Source: JASFTV01 sp050050615 (GTDB lineage Bacteria; Desulfobacterota; DSM-4660; Desulfatiglandales; HGW-15). Taken from it: a DNA stretch of 7,584 nt. Below, one piece after another: positions 1 to 6,432 of this stretch. The DNA lies in contig JASFTV010000160.1 in NCBI GenBank assembly GCA_050050615.1, positions 1 through 7,584 on the forward strand. The letters run 5' to 3'. The notes under the pieces are model-generated. The model was given only the letters and a program-made list of their open reading frames with translations. It did not search any database and was not told the DNA's origin. The translations under genes and the position numbers were made by a program. How positions within the stretch are numbered: the stretch's first letter is position 1; each line of letters begins with the position of its first letter.

Positions 1-23
1 GGGGAGAGGCCATCCTAAGCAAA

Positions 24-52
24 CGCCTCGTCGGTTTGAGGCGAAGCTTCGC
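24..52. repeat. Overlapping small inverted repeats upstream of the hydrolase
   Basis: CGCCTC (24-29) is complementary to GAGGCG (38-43). GCGAAGCTTCGC (41-52) is a perfect 12-base palindrome that shares bases 41-43 with the first stem, so the two folds compete. They lie just ahead of the hydrolase ribosome binding site. They could be the terminator of an off-window upstream gene or a 5' leader fold, but there is no T-run, so neither reading is secure. Confidence 0.3.
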
Positions 53-68
53 TAGAAAAGGAAGGCAG

Positions 69-842
69 ATGAAAATAGCAGCCGTACAGATGGACATTGT
101 CTGGCATGAGCGAGAAGCCAATCACGCCAAGGCTCGTGGTCTCGCAAAAGAGGGAAAGGATGCCGGCGCAGATCTCCTTGTTCTACCTGAGATGTTCTCC
201 ACTGGATTTTCCATGGACCTATCCGTCACGCCCGAATCCCTGCAAGGCCCAACACCTACCCTGCTTCGCTCGCTGGCTCAGGAACTGGACATGGCCATAG
301 TCGGCGGTTTTGTCCTTGATCGCGCTCGAGCGCGACCCCAGAACGTCTCCCTTGCAGTGGACCGCGACGGCAAAGATCTTGCTCTTTACGCCAAGATTCA
401 TCAGATCGCACTCCTGGATGAAGATAAGCACTATGACCCAGGAGAGGCGCCCGTGCCGTTTAACGTGCAGGGGATGGGCGCAGTCTGCCTTGTCTGCTAC
501 GATCTACGTTTTCCGGAACTTTTCCGGGCCCTGGTCGACCAGTGCTATCTCATCATGATCATCGCATCCTGGCCCGCAGCACGCCAAAGTCATTGGGATG
601 TGCTGTTGCGAGCTCGTGCGATAGAGAACCAATGCTTCATCGTCGGCGTGAACCGTATCGGCGAAGGCGGAGGACACACCTTTGTCGGCGGTTCCGCCGT
701 CGTTGATCCCTCAGGTGAAATCCTAGCTCATGGCGCCAATCAAGAAACCTTGGTGATGGCCGATATCGATCCCAACAGGGTTAAAGAGACCCGCTCAGCT
801 ATGCCATTTCTAAAGGATCGACAACCTTTCCTGCTTAAATGA
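69..842 (+). CDS. Carbon-nitrogen hydrolase, omega-amidase/YafV-like
   Basis: This 257-residue cytoplasmic enzyme belongs to the nitrilase superfamily. The family triad is visible: Glu41 in VLPEMF, Lys109 in YAKIH and Cys143 in LVCYDLRFPE, with a probable fourth active-site glutamate at Glu118 in LLDEDKHY. Further family marks are WPAARQSHW, LRARAIENQ and the C-terminal GGSAVVDPSGEIL. Length and motifs fit the omega-amidase group (Nit2, YafV, MtnU), which hydrolyses 2-oxoglutaramate or 2-oxosuccinamate to the 2-oxo acid and ammonia and so cleans up after glutamine transamination. The substrate here is inferred; other C-N amidases look similar. ATG 69 is chosen because AGGAAGG (59-65) sits just ahead of it and homologues begin MKIxxVQ; a TTG at 36 would only add an unconserved, basic 11-residue tail. 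The gene is complete, and no clear terminator follows. Confidence 0.88.
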   Translation: MKIAAVQMDIVWHEREANHAKARGLAKEGKDAGADLLVLPEMFSTGFSMDLSVTPESLQGPTPTLLRSLAQELDMAIVGGFVLDRARARPQNVSLAVDRDGKDLALYAKIHQIALLDEDKHYDPGEAPVPFNVQGMGAVCLVCYDLRFPELFRALVDQCYLIMIIASWPAARQSHWDVLLRARAIENQCFIVGVNRIGEGGGHTFVGGSAVVDPSGEILAHGANQETLVMADIDPNRVKETRSAMPFLKDRQPFLLK

Positions 843-1024
843 AAAAATAGCTTAGGAAAGCCACGAGTCAACATCGTCTATCAAGGACTCCCCGAATTTC
901 CCTTTACTGCGCTTGAGAGAGGACTTATATTGGTTCACTCGACTCCAAGGGCACTCAAGCCTCTCCCTTTTCCTCTTCCTTAGCGGTAGATGACCTTCAG
1001 AGCGAGGGGATAGAACCCCCTTTC

Positions 1025-1103
1025 TTTTCCCCTCCCGGGTGGGAAGGAACAAACCCCGGTTCTCTTCCTCTCCCCTTGCGGGAGGAGCCAGAGGAGGGGA
1101 AAA
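1025..1103 (+). promoter_or_regulatory. Possible Shine-Dalgarno-sequestering fold ahead of the MATE gene
   Basis: TTTTCCCCTCC (1025-1035) is perfectly complementary over 11 bases to GGAGGGGAAAA (1093-1103), which contains the strong ribosome site in front of ATG 1105. The 57 bases between the arms hold a smaller hairpin (1070-1084). A competing hairpin, TTCC/CCC (1027-1036) with GGG/GGAA (1041-1049), uses the same left arm and would release the ribosome site. The complementarity is seen directly; a regulatory role as a translational switch is inference. Confidence 0.35.
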
Positions 1104-1104
1104 T

Positions 1105-1137
1105 ATGAAGATCTGTTTGTTTGGGGAGCCCCATTAA
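1105..1137 (+). CDS. Possible 10-residue leader peptide, MKICLFGEPH
   Basis: An ATG follows a very strong Shine-Dalgarno stretch, GAGGAGGGG (1091-1099), at near-ideal spacing. It opens a frame of only ten codons ending in TAA at 1135-1137, two bases before the MATE ATG at 1140. That layout would allow a terminating ribosome to restart on the MATE gene. The MATE start's own site (GGGGAG, 1123-1128) lies within the mini-ORF and is about 11 bases from its ATG, rather far. The peptide resembles nothing I know, and a chance short frame cannot be excluded. Confidence 0.25.
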   Translation: MKICLFGEPH

Positions 1138-1139
1138 CG

Positions 1140-2582
1140 ATGATCGAACGCTGGTCAAAACCGAATGGTTACCGTCAGGTCCTGGCCATCAGTCTACCCC
1201 TGGTGGCCTCTATGGGCTCAATCACCGTGATGCAGTTCACGGACCGCATGTTTCTGGCCAACTACTCGGTCGACGCCATAGCCGCGGCCCTGCCCGCAGG
1301 AATCGCCTCTTTTACCAGCATTGCCTTCTTTATGGGGGTTGCCAACTACACCAACGCCTTTGTGGCCCAGTACGTGGGATCCCGGGCTTACACTCGCGTT
1401 GGGGCGGCCTTGTGGCAGGGGATCTATTTTGCTCTAATGGCAGCCCTTTTGCTGGCTTCTCTATTTTTCCTTTCCGGTCGCCTATTCGACCTCATCGGTC
1501 ATTCGCCCCAGATCCGCGCCCTGGAGGTGACCTACTTCAATATCCTCATCCTGGGAGCCGGGTTAATCGTTCTGAACTCAGCCATAGCCTGCTTTTACAC
1601 GGGCCGGGGACTGACCTGGACTGTGATGCTCGTGCACATGGCCGGAGCCACGGTCAACATCCCCCTGGACTATTGCCTGATCAACGGGATCGGTCCCTTC
1701 CCGGAACTGGGTATCGTTGGCGCAGGCATCGCCACGGTGACGGCCTCCGTGGTCATTACTGCGATCCTGACTGTCCTCATCTTCAGCCCGAAAAATCGGG
1801 CAAGCTTCGGGACCTGGGCAAACAGGGCCTTTGACAAAGAACTCTTCGGCCGGCTGATGCGCTACGGTCTTCCCAGCGGCATCCAGTTCTTTTTGGAGAT
1901 CTTCGGGATCACCTTTTTCATCCAGATGCTGGGCCGGCTGGGCGACCTGGAGCTGGCAGCCTCCAATATCGTCCTCTCCATCGAAACGCTCTCCTTTCTG
2001 CCCATGGTGGGTTTTCACATCGGTACGGCCACCTTGGTTGGTCAGTCCATTGGCCGGGGCCAGCCTGGGGACGGAGTCTACGCCACCACCAGCGCGCTAC
2101 ACATCACCATGGCCTATATGGTGCTGGTTGCAGCCGCCTTTGTGCTTACGCCCGAACCGCTGCTGAATCTTTTCAAGGCAGACAATAATACCCCTGCCCA
2201 GTATGCTGAGATCCTGGACCTGGGGGTGATCCTTTTGCGGTTCGTGGCGATCTTCTGTCTTTTCGATGCGCTCAACCTGGTTTTCTCAGGCGCCATCAAA
2301 GGAGCGGGAGATACCCGGTTTATCATGTGGACCATTGCGGCCCTATCGGCGGGCATGATGATCCTCCCGGTCTATGTGGCTGTGGAGGTCATTGGTGCGG
2401 GGCTTTATGTGGTTTGGACCCTGGCCACCCTTTACATCTGTGCCCTCGGTGTGGCCTTCTGGCTGCGGTACAGGCAGGGGAAGTGGAAGAAGATGCGGGT
2501 CATCGAAGAGAAACCCCTCGTGGCCCATGGGCGAGTCAGGGCCACAGCGGTTGTTAACGGAAGGTCCATTAGCACTGATTAG
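1140..2582 (+). CDS. MATE family multidrug/cation antiporter (NorM-like)
   Basis: This 480-residue inner-membrane protein has the hydrophobic pattern of about twelve helices in two six-helix halves that is typical of MATE exporters, which expel cationic drugs or metabolites in exchange for Na+ or H+. The first helix shows Pro20 and Asp35 (MQFTDRMFLANYS), matching the conserved Pro/Asp of MATE helix 1. Glu253 in helix 7 (GIQFFLEIFG) and Asp391 (GAIKGAGDTRF) match, by my approximate alignment, the acidic residues implicated in cation coupling in NorM. The repeated GAGIAT/GATVN segments and QxxGRG-like loops (GQSIGRGQ, 301-308) also fit. A basic, soluble tail of about 40 residues follows the last helix. 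The length is usual for the family (about 450-480). ATG 1140 opens directly into the amphipathic head of helix 1. Substrate and coupling ion cannot be told from sequence. The gene faces the convergent dehydrogenase gene. Confidence 0.92.
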   Translation: MIERWSKPNGYRQVLAISLPLVASMGSITVMQFTDRMFLANYSVDAIAAALPAGIASFTSIAFFMGVANYTNAFVAQYVGSRAYTRVGAALWQGIYFALMAALLLASLFFLSGRLFDLIGHSPQIRALEVTYFNILILGAGLIVLNSAIACFYTGRGLTWTVMLVHMAGATVNIPLDYCLINGIGPFPELGIVGAGIATVTASVVITAILTVLIFSPKNRASFGTWANRAFDKELFGRLMRYGLPSGIQFFLEIFGITFFIQMLGRLGDLELAASNIVLSIETLSFLPMVGFHIGTATLVGQSIGRGQPGDGVYATTSALHITMAYMVLVAAAFVLTPEPLLNLFKADNNTPAQYAEILDLGVILLRFVAIFCLFDALNLVFSGAIKGAGDTRFIMWTIAALSAGMMILPVYVAVEVIGAGLYVVWTLATLYICALGVAFWLRYRQGKWKKMRVIEEKPLVAHGRVRATAVVNGRSISTD

Positions 2583-2583
2583 C

Positions 2584-2663
2584 GGCTCTCTCAGATAGAA
2601 TTTTGAAAAGAGAGCCCCACGGACGACTCATTGGCCATCAAAGGGGTTGTGCAAAATTCTATC
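2584..2663. repeat. Two competing inverted repeats between convergent genes
   Basis: GGCTCTCT (2584-2591) and AGAGAGCC (2609-2616) form a perfect 8-base stem right after the MATE stop. GATAGAATTTTG (2594-2605) and CAAAATTCTATC (2652-2663) form a perfect 12-base stem that could be reinforced inside by CCCC (2615-2618) with GGGG (2643-2646). The left arm of the second stem lies in the loop of the first, so they exclude each other. Either may serve as a transcription-end or mRNA-stabilising structure for the two converging genes. Neither is followed by a classical T-run, so intrinsic termination is only a guess. Confidence 0.45.
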
Positions 2664-2754
2664 ACAGAGTACGCAGCATACTGCCAATTTTGAACTTAAT
2701 TTGGGCCTACAGATCTGAGGAACGGCCAGTAAGACAGGAAAGAGTGAGGCCCCC

Positions 2755-3906
2755 CTATGCTTCCTGTTCTTCCTTGAAGATTTCTCGGGCGGTTATCAGT
2801 CGCATGATTTGGTTGGTGCCCGTGTAAATCTGAATCAGTTTGGCATCCCGCATCATGCGTTCGACCGGGTAATCCTTCATGTAACCGTAGCCGCCCATGA
2901 CCTGAACGGCATCGGTGGTCACTCTCATGGCGGTGTCTGAAGCGGTGAATTTGGCCATGGCACAAAACCTCTGACCCAAGTCCCATCGATTGTTATCGAG
3001 ATGAACTGCGGCCTGGTAGGTCAGCAAGCGAGCAGCCTCGGTTTGTGCCACCATGTCGGCCATCATGAATTGAACGGCCTGGATATAGGCAATCGGCTTC
3101 CCGAACTGAACCCGTTGTTTGGCATAGGCCTTGGCTTCATCTATGGCGCCCTGGGCCAGGCCGACAGCTTGTGCTGCCGCGAAAAGGCGGCTAGTGGCAA
3201 GGGCGGCCATCATGTTGTGAAGGCCACCGCCATCCTCACCGATCCGGTGACTCGCCGGGACTCTCAGATTTTCAAAGAAGAGTTCTGAATTTAGGCAGCC
3301 TCGCATTCCCATCTTGTTTTCGTTTCGACCGTATATGAGGCCTTCAGAGCCTTTTTCCACCACAAAAGCAGAAATACCCTGTGGACCTAGCTCTGGATTG
3401 GAATAAGCATATACGGATATAACGTCGGCAATGGACCCATTGGTGATGAAGCATTTTTGGCCGTTCAAAACATAATCATTTCCGTCTTTAACAGCCCGGG
3501 TTCTCATGGAAAGGACGTCCGAGCCGGCACCGGGCTCTGTGACGGCAAAAGCCGCTAGTTTTCCCTTCGCAAGACCAGGAAGATATTTCTGTTTCAATGC
3601 CTCACTTCCCCCGTAATAGATGGGCAACATCCCGTCTGCCTGTGCAATTAAGAGCAGGGCGGAGGAGGCGCAGACTTTAGCAATTTCTTCGAGGATCAAG
3701 CAAAAGGTTAGATAATCTGATCCAATTCCACCATACTTCTCGGGAAGCAATGGGGCCAATATCCCATTTTCAGCAAAGATTTTGACCGTTTCCCATGAGA
3801 ATACTCCTGTTTCGTCAATCTTTGGAGCCCTGGGTTTCAGTTCTTTTTGGGCGATTGATCGGAGTGTGTTAAGAATCATGCGTTGTTGCTGATTGAGTTG
3901 GATCAT
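2755..3906 (-). CDS. Acyl-CoA dehydrogenase family flavoprotein, atypical active site
   Basis: This is a complete 383-residue member of the acyl-CoA dehydrogenase family, FAD enzymes that normally introduce an alpha,beta double bond into acyl-CoA and pass electrons to electron-transfer flavoprotein. Seen directly: an N-terminal helical domain with PEKYGGIGSDY (55-65); the FAD/substrate loop FAVTEPGAGSD (120-130) and CFITNG (152-157); the C-terminal helical domain with RVQFGKPI (265-272); and the second family signature QVMGGYGYMKDYPVERMMRD (335-354). At the usual catalytic base (the E of IYEGT) this protein has Thr362 in IYTGTNQI. The alternative base position used by isovaleryl- and long-chain enzymes is Ser239 in ATSRLFAA. 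Asp91 (AQADGMLPI) is an acidic residue near the expected acyl pocket. Substrate and even reaction type are therefore open. No ETF or thiolase gene is adjacent. ATG 3906 is supported by GGAGG seven bases ahead; the frame stays open further upstream to 4140, but that part looks non-coding and contains a promoter. Confidence 0.93.
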   Translation of the reverse strand: MIQLNQQQRMILNTLRSIAQKELKPRAPKIDETGVFSWETVKIFAENGILAPLLPEKYGGIGSDYLTFCLILEEIAKVCASSALLLIAQADGMLPIYYGGSEALKQKYLPGLAKGKLAAFAVTEPGAGSDVLSMRTRAVKDGNDYVLNGQKCFITNGSIADVISVYAYSNPELGPQGISAFVVEKGSEGLIYGRNENKMGMRGCLNSELFFENLRVPASHRIGEDGGGLHNMMAALATSRLFAAAQAVGLAQGAIDEAKAYAKQRVQFGKPIAYIQAVQFMMADMVAQTEAARLLTYQAAVHLDNNRWDLGQRFCAMAKFTASDTAMRVTTDAVQVMGGYGYMKDYPVERMMRDAKLIQIYTGTNQIMRLITAREIFKEEQEA

Positions 3907-3913
3907 TGAAATT

Positions 3914-3918
3914 CCTCC
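3914..3918 (-). promoter_or_regulatory. Shine-Dalgarno site fixing the dehydrogenase start
   Basis: On the minus strand GGAGG lies seven bases before ATG 3906. It decides for this start over longer in-frame alternatives reaching to 4140. The resulting length of 383 residues is normal for the family. Confidence 0.85.
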
Positions 3919-4015
3919 AAAGCACCAAAAATTTTCAGCCTGTGCCCTGTAAAAGAACACCGAGTTTTGTTCATATTGTGTTTGTCGGAGAGAAAGGCAG
4001 GCAAATAATTGTGGC

Positions 4016-4044
4016 ATTTTAATGACCAGCCCGGCAAAGGTCAA
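4016..4044 (-). promoter_or_regulatory. Sigma70-like promoter for the dehydrogenase gene
   Basis: Read on the minus strand, TTGACC (4039-4044) and TAAAAT (4016-4021) are separated by exactly 17 bases (4022-4038). Each box differs by one base from the -35 and -10 consensus. Transcription would start near 4009 and give a leader of about 100 bases before ATG 3906. This suggests the dehydrogenase can be expressed apart from the ABC transporter genes upstream on the same strand. Confidence 0.6.
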
Positions 4045-4237
4045 GGGCCATTCTTGCAAATGGGTCCACCGTGAAGGGGGGCTTGGGGTGAGTTGATGCT
4101 CTTCGAAGGGTGGTTTGACAAGAACACAGATGAGAGGCACATCGAGACAAAAGGGACATCGAAAACGACTCCTCGCGCTGCGTAAAACTACTTTTTAGGT
4201 CAAAAAGGCCGAACCGAAGTACAACGATTTGGAACGC
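4045..4237. other. Intergenic region, no gene seen
   Basis: This is the remainder of the 331-base gap between the second ABC gene and the dehydrogenase. I find no convincing coding frame or RNA gene. A weak stem, CTTTTT (4191-4196) with AAAAAG (4202-4207), lies about 30-45 bases beyond the ABC stop codon on the minus strand. It has only one G-C pair, so a terminator call is not justified. Confidence 0.5.
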
Positions 4238-6346
4238 TTAGGCCTCTCTAAATTTGTTCAGCTTATAATATATGCCACCCAAGGCCATGAGTTCCTCATG
4301 GGTGCCATGCTCTCTGATACGCCCGTGGTGCATGACCAGTATTCGGTCGGCGTTGCGGATCGTTGAAAGTCTGTGGGCCACCACCAGGGTCGTCCGCTTT
4401 TCCGTCATCCTGAAGATTGCCTCCTGGATCAGCTGTTCCGTCTCGGGGTCCACGCTTGACGTCGCCTCATCCAGGATGAGCACCTTCGGGTCATAGGCCA
4501 GAGCCCTGGCAAAGGAGAGGAGCTGCCTTTCTCCTCCTGAGAGGTTCGAGCCTCCCTCCCCCATCTCCTCTTCAAGGCCATGAGGCAATCGCTCAATAAA
4601 CTTGTGGGCGTTCGCCTCTCGAATGGCCCGATCAATGACCTTCTTCGGGACCCCGTCCCGTCCCAGAGAAACATTGTCCACAAGACTTCCTGAAAAAATG
4701 AAGACATCCTGCATAACCAGCCCGATATGGGCCCTGAGGTCCTTCGTCGCATAGTCCCTGATGTCGAGGCCGTCCAGAAGGATCTTTCCCTGATCCGTAT
4801 CGTAAAAACGTTCTATGAGGTTGACCGCCGTAGTCTTTCCTGCCCCTGTGGCGCCCACAATGGCGACCATCTCCCCAGGATTGACTTCAAAGGAGACATC
4901 CTTCAGCACGGGCTGATCTTCTCGGTAGGCAAAGGAGACGTTCCTGAACTGGATGCGTCCCTCCTGATTCTTAGGTCTCTCAGGTTGATCAGGCTCCGGG
5001 ATCTCCTCCCGGTGATCCATAAACTCCAGAATGCGCTCGGTGGAGGCCATGGCAGACTGCATGATGTTGTATTTCTCCGAGATATCCCGGATGGGTTTGA
5101 AGAACATCTGAATATAGCTGATGAAAGCGACCAGGGAACCAAGGGAGAGGCTTTCACCGATGACCTTTCCTCCGCCGTGCCAGATAATCAGGGCCACGGC
5201 AAAAGCGGCGAACAGCTCCATCACCGGCATAAAGATGGCAAAGACTCGAATCTGCCTCATGCCAGCCAGGAAGTTTTCATGATTGATCTTTTCAAAGGTC
5301 CTCATCTGGAGATCTTCCGTGGCAAAGAGCTGAATGATGCGCATGCCTGTGATCCGCTCCTGCATGAAGGTGTTGATCTTCGCCACAGCCGCGCGCAGCT
5401 CTCTGAAAGCCTCCCGGGCGAGAGAACTGAAAAGAAGGGTTACTCCGAAAATAAAGGGAATCAGGATAAAGCTCACCAGAGCCAGCCGCCAGTTGAGATA
5501 GAGAAGAACCGCCAGAATCCCGGTCAGGATGAAGATGTCCTTGAACACGGTGATGATGACCGATTTGAACATCTCGTTCAGGTTCTCGATGTCATTGGTC
5601 ACCCGCGTCACCAGACGTCCCACTGGGTGCCGATCAAAGAAGCTCACAGACTGGGACTGCATCCGACCAAAAAGGTGAAGGCGGATATCCTGCATGATGC
5701 TCTGGCCGGTCAGCTCCAGGAGATAATACTCCCCGTATCCCAGGCCGAAGTTCATACATAGAAAAAGGATAATGACGAGACTGACCAGGATCACACCTCT
5801 CAGGTCCCCTGCTCTTATCTCTAAAATCTCGTCCCGCGTCAGGGCATCTAGGGCTTCAAGGGGCACGGCAAGCGACCCGTCTTTCATGGTGATGGCGTCT
5901 TTAGTCAGGTCAACAGATCTTACCTCGGCGAGTCTATCGAGAGGGATTTTGTAACGTCTCTTCTCCGTAATGATCCCCTTTTCCCTGTATTCGCTTAATA
6001 ACTGAGGATCCATCTTCTTGATATGGGTGTGGGCAATAAGACCATACGATCCATCCCTCGATTTTTCGAGCACGGTACCGTACTTTTCCAGGAAATCCCG
6101 TCTCGCACCCTCTTCCACACCTGATAGTCTCACTTCATGCCATGCCGAAAGGATGTATCTGTCGATCGCAATTTTGGAAAGATAAGGGAGCGCCAGTTCC
6201 AGCAGGGTGATCAGGATGGTCAGAAACAGGGCCAGGGTGATGATCTTCTTGTAGGGGAAGGCATAGTGGGCCAACCTTTTCAGAAGCCTAAAATTATAAG
6301 GCTTGCCCAACTGCCCTTCTTCCATATAGCCGTATTCGCCGTACAA
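4238..6346 (-). CDS. ABC exporter half-transporter, catalytic (consensus) subunit, MdlB/BmrD-like
   Basis: This complete 702-residue protein has an N-terminal six-helix membrane domain and a C-terminal ATPase. ATPase motifs: Walker A GATGAGKT (498-505), Q-loop Gln546, signature LSGGERQ (602-608), Walker B VLILD (622-626) with catalytic Glu627, D-loop SSVD (630-633) and switch His658. All key catalytic residues are present. Helix 1 spans about 33-56 and helix 2 about 184-204. Between them is a soluble insert of roughly 115 residues (67-183), where ordinary half-exporters have a short loop; this explains the length over the usual 580-600. BmrD-type subunits also carry an extracytoplasmic insert there. 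With the upstream partner, whose ATP site is degenerate, it should form a heterodimeric exporter in the inner membrane. The substrate may be drugs, lipids or another compound and is not readable. The start is TTG 6346, supported by its ribosome site; Met8 (6325) lacks one. Confidence 0.93.
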   Translation of the reverse strand: MYGEYGYMEEGQLGKPYNFRLLKRLAHYAFPYKKIITLALFLTILITLLELALPYLSKIAIDRYILSAWHEVRLSGVEEGARRDFLEKYGTVLEKSRDGSYGLIAHTHIKKMDPQLLSEYREKGIITEKRRYKIPLDRLAEVRSVDLTKDAITMKDGSLAVPLEALDALTRDEILEIRAGDLRGVILVSLVIILFLCMNFGLGYGEYYLLELTGQSIMQDIRLHLFGRMQSQSVSFFDRHPVGRLVTRVTNDIENLNEMFKSVIITVFKDIFILTGILAVLLYLNWRLALVSFILIPFIFGVTLLFSSLAREAFRELRAAVAKINTFMQERITGMRIIQLFATEDLQMRTFEKINHENFLAGMRQIRVFAIFMPVMELFAAFAVALIIWHGGGKVIGESLSLGSLVAFISYIQMFFKPIRDISEKYNIMQSAMASTERILEFMDHREEIPEPDQPERPKNQEGRIQFRNVSFAYREDQPVLKDVSFEVNPGEMVAIVGATGAGKTTAVNLIERFYDTDQGKILLDGLDIRDYATKDLRAHIGLVMQDVFIFSGSLVDNVSLGRDGVPKKVIDRAIREANAHKFIERLPHGLEEEMGEGGSNLSGGERQLLSFARALAYDPKVLILDEATSSVDPETEQLIQEAIFRMTEKRTTLVVAHRLSTIRNADRILVMHHGRIREHGTHEELMALGGIYYKLNKFREA

Positions 6347-6351
6347 GAATG

Positions 6352-6359
6352 CCCTCCCT
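6352..6359 (-). promoter_or_regulatory. Shine-Dalgarno site for a TTG start
   Basis: On the minus strand AGGGAGGG ends five bases before TTG 6346. No comparable site precedes the next in-frame ATG at 6325, so the TTG is the better start of the ABC gene. A stop codon of another reading frame (TAG, 6358-6360) overlaps this site. Confidence 0.7.
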
Positions 6360-6429
6360 AATCCAATTGGTCTAGCAGGGTCTTAATGGCTTCAGGTAGC
6401 CCCTCAGCCTTACGAACCTTGAATGTGGC
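6358..6429 (-). other. Possible 3' remnant of a lost gene between the ABC genes
   Basis: On the minus strand a frame reading ATFKVRKAEG then LPEAIKTLLDQLD ends in TAG right on top of the next gene's ribosome site, as a real operon gene often would. The composition (alternating hydrophobic and charged residues, plausible amphipathic helix) looks protein-like. The frame has no start codon: upstream it runs into the fold-back repeat and meets a TAG about ten codons earlier. It is not in frame with the upstream ABC gene. It may be the tail of a gene truncated by the repeat, or chance. I recognise no family. Confidence 0.2.
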
Positions 6430-6432
6430 GTG

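Larger units (their letters stand above)
843..1139. other. Structured, pyrimidine-rich intergenic region
   Basis: I find no convincing gene here apart from the mini-ORF listed separately. The stretch is rich in CT/CCCC runs on the plus strand and in short inverted repeats: GCTTGAG (911-917) with CTCAAGC (954-960); AGGGG (1005-1009) with CCCCT (1017-1021); CTCCC (1070-1074) with GGGAG (1080-1084). The part near 1061-1100 resembles the CTCTCCCCTTGCGGGAG type of interspersed palindrome seen in many environmental bacterial genomes; that resemblance is from memory. A 66-codon open frame on the minus strand (852-1052) has a TTG start, arginine/lysine-rich low-complexity sequence and no ribosome site, so I do not call it a gene. 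Confidence 0.6.

Noticed and set aside
36..842. Longer hydrolase start at TTG 36
   Set aside because: It adds 11 basic residues not seen in the family and overlaps a palindrome, whereas ATG 69 has a good ribosome site and matches the usual N-terminus.
852..1052. A 66-codon minus-strand ORF in the intergenic region
   Set aside because: It has a TTG start without a convincing ribosome site, a basic low-complexity sequence read from pyrimidine-rich DNA, and no recognisable family.
1121..1834. A 237-codon plus-strand frame overlapping the MATE start
   Set aside because: It is a shifted frame within the MATE gene, rich in Gly/Pro/Arg/His as expected of an out-of-frame reading. The MATE frame has clear membrane helices and conserved charged residues.
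1578..2018. A 146-codon minus-strand frame inside the MATE gene
   Set aside because: It is antisense to well-conserved MATE helices, has no ribosome site, and its composition is like a shadow frame.
3907..4140. N-terminal extension of the dehydrogenase by 78 codons
   Set aside because: The extension has no family similarity, contains a promoter-like sequence, and the strong GGAGG site points to ATG 3906, giving the normal family length.
4191..4207. Stem CTTTTT/AAAAAG as a terminator for the ABC operon
   Set aside because: Six pairs with only one G-C is too weak, and it is not followed by a proper T-run on the minus strand.
4727..5761. A 344-codon open frame on the plus strand opposite the ABC gene
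   Set aside because: It lies wholly antisense to a gene with every ABC motif. Its product is low in hydrophobic order, rich in His/Asp/Gly and shows no domain. It is a mirror of the biased codon use in the real gene.
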